Source: Acheta domesticus
Taxonomy: Eukaryota > Arthropoda > Insecta > Orthoptera > Gryllidae
Length of the DNA: 64,000 nucleotides
Direction: 5' to 3'
NCBI GenBank assembly: GCA_031308135.1
Contig: JAHLJT010003656.1
Location: 71,690,984-71,754,983 of the forward strand
Shown one piece after another: positions 61,371 to 64,000 of the stretch. Each line of letters begins with the position of its first letter. Position 1 is the stretch's first letter. The notes below the pieces were generated by a model. That model saw only the letters and a list, made by a program, of their open reading frames with translations. It was not told the DNA's origin and ran no database searches. The position numbers and the translations under genes were made by a program.

Positions 61371-62270
61371 AAAACGGCTCCAAATTTTTTCTTTAAATTT
61401 CTTCTATGAATAGAGTAAAATACACTTATTAACATGGCATAGGTCCGATTTTCACGGATAACTCTGAATTTTCGAAAATTGTGAAAGTTTGAATTTTTTT
61501 CGGTGTCTTTCTCAAACTACAAAATTGAAGATAGAGATTTTTACTTCAAATAATATTTCGGCATATTGAGTTCTTTCATGAAGGTCATGTAAATGTATTT
61601 CCAAATTTTAGTAGTTTTCGTGCAATATTGCGTGCAATATGTGCAATTTAAAAAAAAATGACAAACTAAATTTTCTCAAAAACCGCTCCAAATTTTTTCT
61701 TTAAACTTTTGGTACGGATAGTGGTAAATGTACTCTATCAGATGACATAAAAGCCATACTACTCTAAATGGTTGGTTTTTTCAAAAATTACAAAAATGTA
61801 ACATTTTTCACATGTTTCTCACGTCGATTTACATTAGCGGCGATTTTTTCACATTATTACATGTGCTTTAATGTCAAATAATGCCAAGTAAGGTTTCTCG
61901 AAAACAAGTCTGCTGTGAAAAGTAGCTCAAAATTTCGCATTTTCAGAAACGCTCAAACGCCATTTTTTCACATATGGCTGCAAAATATTTTCTTCTAACT
62001 TTTGTAACGGATAGTGCTAATTACACTCTTTAGTATAGCGTAAAGTTTATTTTGAGTTATTTTTTTGTTTTTTCAAAAATTATATAAATGTAAATTTTTT
62101 GAAAGATCTCTCACATCTTTATATGCACATTACCAGCAATTTGTAAACTTTATTATATTTGTAAGTGTAAGTGCTTCAAATAATTTCAAATAAAGTATTT
62201 TGAAAACTCAAACATTTTCTGTAAAAATGAGCTTCAAATTTCGCATTTTTAGTAGCGCTAATATGCCATT
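61371..62270. repeat. Degenerate tandem repeat of ~300-bp units
   Basis: Related blocks start at ~61371 (CGGCTCCAAATTTTTTC), ~61678 (CCGCTCCAAATTTTTTC) and ~61972 (TGGCTGCAAAATATTTTC). Each continues TTTAAATTT/CTTTT, a 'GGATAGTG' block, 'TTTTTTCAAAAATTA', 'AAATGTAA' and 'TCTCAC'. Spacings are ~308 and ~292 bp. Confidence 0.6.
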
Positions 62271-64000
62271 TTGTCTTAAACGGCAAACTAGATTCAGCTT
62301 GGCAGTAATTACGTGTCATTTCAAAATGAAAGAAATGTTTTTTAAAAATATTTCTATTGACATTTTTTCATGCACTTTCAAATATATTTTTACTACGAAC
62401 TTGCAAAGCACTAATACAAAACAAACTGAAAATATTCGCCGGAGGCGCCGCTAGTAGATTAATACAGTTATTAACCTCATTAGGTTCATATAAAAAGCAA
62501 ATAATGGACGCTCCGTTAAAGTTTATAAGCGAGGCGACAGACGAGATTTATAACGACCAAGTCTGTTATCTGTGTTATCGGTCATCAGACGTTCAATACT
62601 TTTCGCAAAACCATCTTCTTACAAGACAATATTATAGAAACCAGAAAAACAATTTTTTGGAATAAGTATACTCGTACGCCATTGTAAGCTTGTTTCGATT
62701 GTTCTTACCGGATGGCGGATTGTCAAATTCTTAAAGGACGACGACGCTGGCCGTTAATAATGTCTTGTCGTTCGTCAGTTTGGTTGCGTTATGTCGACAT
62801 TATATGAGTAGTGTATTATGAAAAATATTTCAATGCTTCAAAAGGAAACAAGGCTGTCTCCAGCGGGCGCAGGAGCAGGAACACGGCGAAGGAGAGGGCG
62901 AGACGGAGATAGAGACAGCTTGCCTTCAGCTGAACCTCCAAAAAGTTAGCACAGAAAAATATTGTCGTAATTACTCAAAAATAATCTAAGAAATTGTCAC
63001 TCATTTGTTGCTAATTTGTTATGAAACTAGTGGCGCTACAATAGCACATACCTTCCAGCGTTATGGGAAACAGCTATGTCATGTTGAAATATTTTCTGCC
63101 CTACTTACATCTTAGCTATTATTTGAAAACGTCCAATTGAACCAAGAAGCGAGCAACTTACTGTTTCCATCGCAGTGTTGTCAAAAATATGAAAATTCCC
63201 TTGGCTAATAATGTTAATACAGTAGTTAGAATATATGCAATTAACATAAAAATAATTACGAAAATTCTTGCTGCTCACTGGTGCCTTTCGTCGTAAGATA
63301 GCAGCATCGACACCGCTTCGATTTTCTTTTATTCAAAACGCTGTAAATTTCTTTAAGGATTAGATGATATTAAATGATGTATAACTAGACCCCAGAACTT
63401 CATGCACTAAAAAAAGTTAAAAATAAGCATGCAACCATGCACTTAAAATTGGCAATATTTACACGTAAAATAGACAATACATGAGCTTAAAACTAAGAAT
63501 ATGCATTAAACAAAAAGAGTTAGCAACAGTTAACATCTTTTTATAGGTCATCATTTTACCCCCTAGTACAAAACGCGTATAATAAATTTGTTATATCCAC
63601 ATGAGTGTAGAAAGTTTCCGTTTGTTTGACGGGCGAGATTGACATTCTTTGCCGAGACCGAGGTCGAGGCCAGTGTTGCCGGACGTACCAGGATCCTGGT
63701 ACTTTTACCAGGATTTTTATGAAGATACTATGTACCTGGGTGAAGACATCTTGGTACGCTTAAATACCAGGATTGTAAGTAAACGGTAATTGATGATGTA
63801 CGATTTACGATTCGTTTAGTTTTTTAAAATCATTTAAATCTAACATCAATATTACAAATATCTATGATATTGGTGAAATCACTGCCCTAAAACATTAAGG
63901 GTGACATAAGATGTTTTGTTCTAGCACATTCTATAGTAGGAGAGAACAGAACGTCTTAGTCTTCCATTTAGTTTAAAGATATAAAATGAATCGATATCGA
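62271..64000. other. Sequence with no recognised gene
   Basis: A GC-richer patch at 62855-62945 is open in several frames but unassigned. CAGTGTTGCCGGACGTACCA at 63671-63690 resembles a hAT-type terminus, with ACCAGGAT motifs repeated in both orientations after it; no partner end is inside the window. Confidence 0.3.

Noticed and set aside
62855..62945. Possible coding exon (plus-strand LQRAQEQEHGEGEGETEIET or minus-strand frames)
   Set aside because: Several frames are open, no complete splice-site pair fits, and no frame resembles TTC39 or another family.

Overview
The window is eukaryotic and looks like part of a large, repeat-rich insect genome. Evidence: short coding exons bounded by GT/AG splice sites, AT-rich introns, tRNA-derived SINEs, decayed Tc1/mariner, pogo/Tigger, hAT-like and Harbinger-like DNA transposons, a Jockey-like LINE, and two animal protein families. 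A cockroach- or termite-like (polyneopteran) source is my guess from the style of the SINEs and the long introns; no species was identified. No bacterial-type operon, CRISPR array or rRNA was seen, and no stand-alone tRNA gene.

Layout. (1) Positions 535-1951 (+) hold the last four coding exons of a gene whose protein ends in an R/G/Y/P-rich disordered tail; its identity is not known to me. (2) Positions 3501-6281 (+) hold a complete six-exon gene (346 codons) for a conserved, uncharacterised eukaryotic protein with a helix-hairpin-helix-like segment and an acidic tail carrying a basic nuclear-localisation-like patch. (3) Three very GC-rich exons on the minus strand, at 45703-45287, 26544-26327 and 11671-11558, join in phase into the C-terminal ~249 residues of a TTC39-family tetratricopeptide-repeat protein. 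The gene therefore covers most of the window, with introns of about 18.7 and 14.7 kb. Its N-terminal exons were not found and probably lie beyond 64 kb.

Nearly everything else is mobile-element sequence inside or upstream of the TTC39-like gene. The main items are: about a dozen copies of one ~540-bp tRNA-derived SINE (called S1 here), mostly in the same orientation as the gene; a 2.6-kb foldback element (22325-24902) with ~680-bp inverted arms; a Jockey-like LINE split by a later insertion; MITEs with recognisable target-site duplications (10917-11416, 25921-26136, 38261-38822, 45745-46481, 49969-50230, 55134-55376); and decayed Tc1, mariner and Tigger transposase remnants (14.4-15.2, 39.9-40.8, 41.2-41.8, 43.2-43.6 kb). 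Several CpG-rich islands (33.4-33.65, 37.4-37.96, 52.6-52.95 kb) could be promoters, but no gene could be tied to them.

I found no convincing new multi-gene system. The most useful leads are the TTC39-like gene with its isolated GC-rich exons, the Harbinger-like MITE 41 bp from one of its splice acceptors, the conserved gene of unknown function, the foldback element, the nested insertions that reconstruct an order of events, and a few unexplained hairpins.
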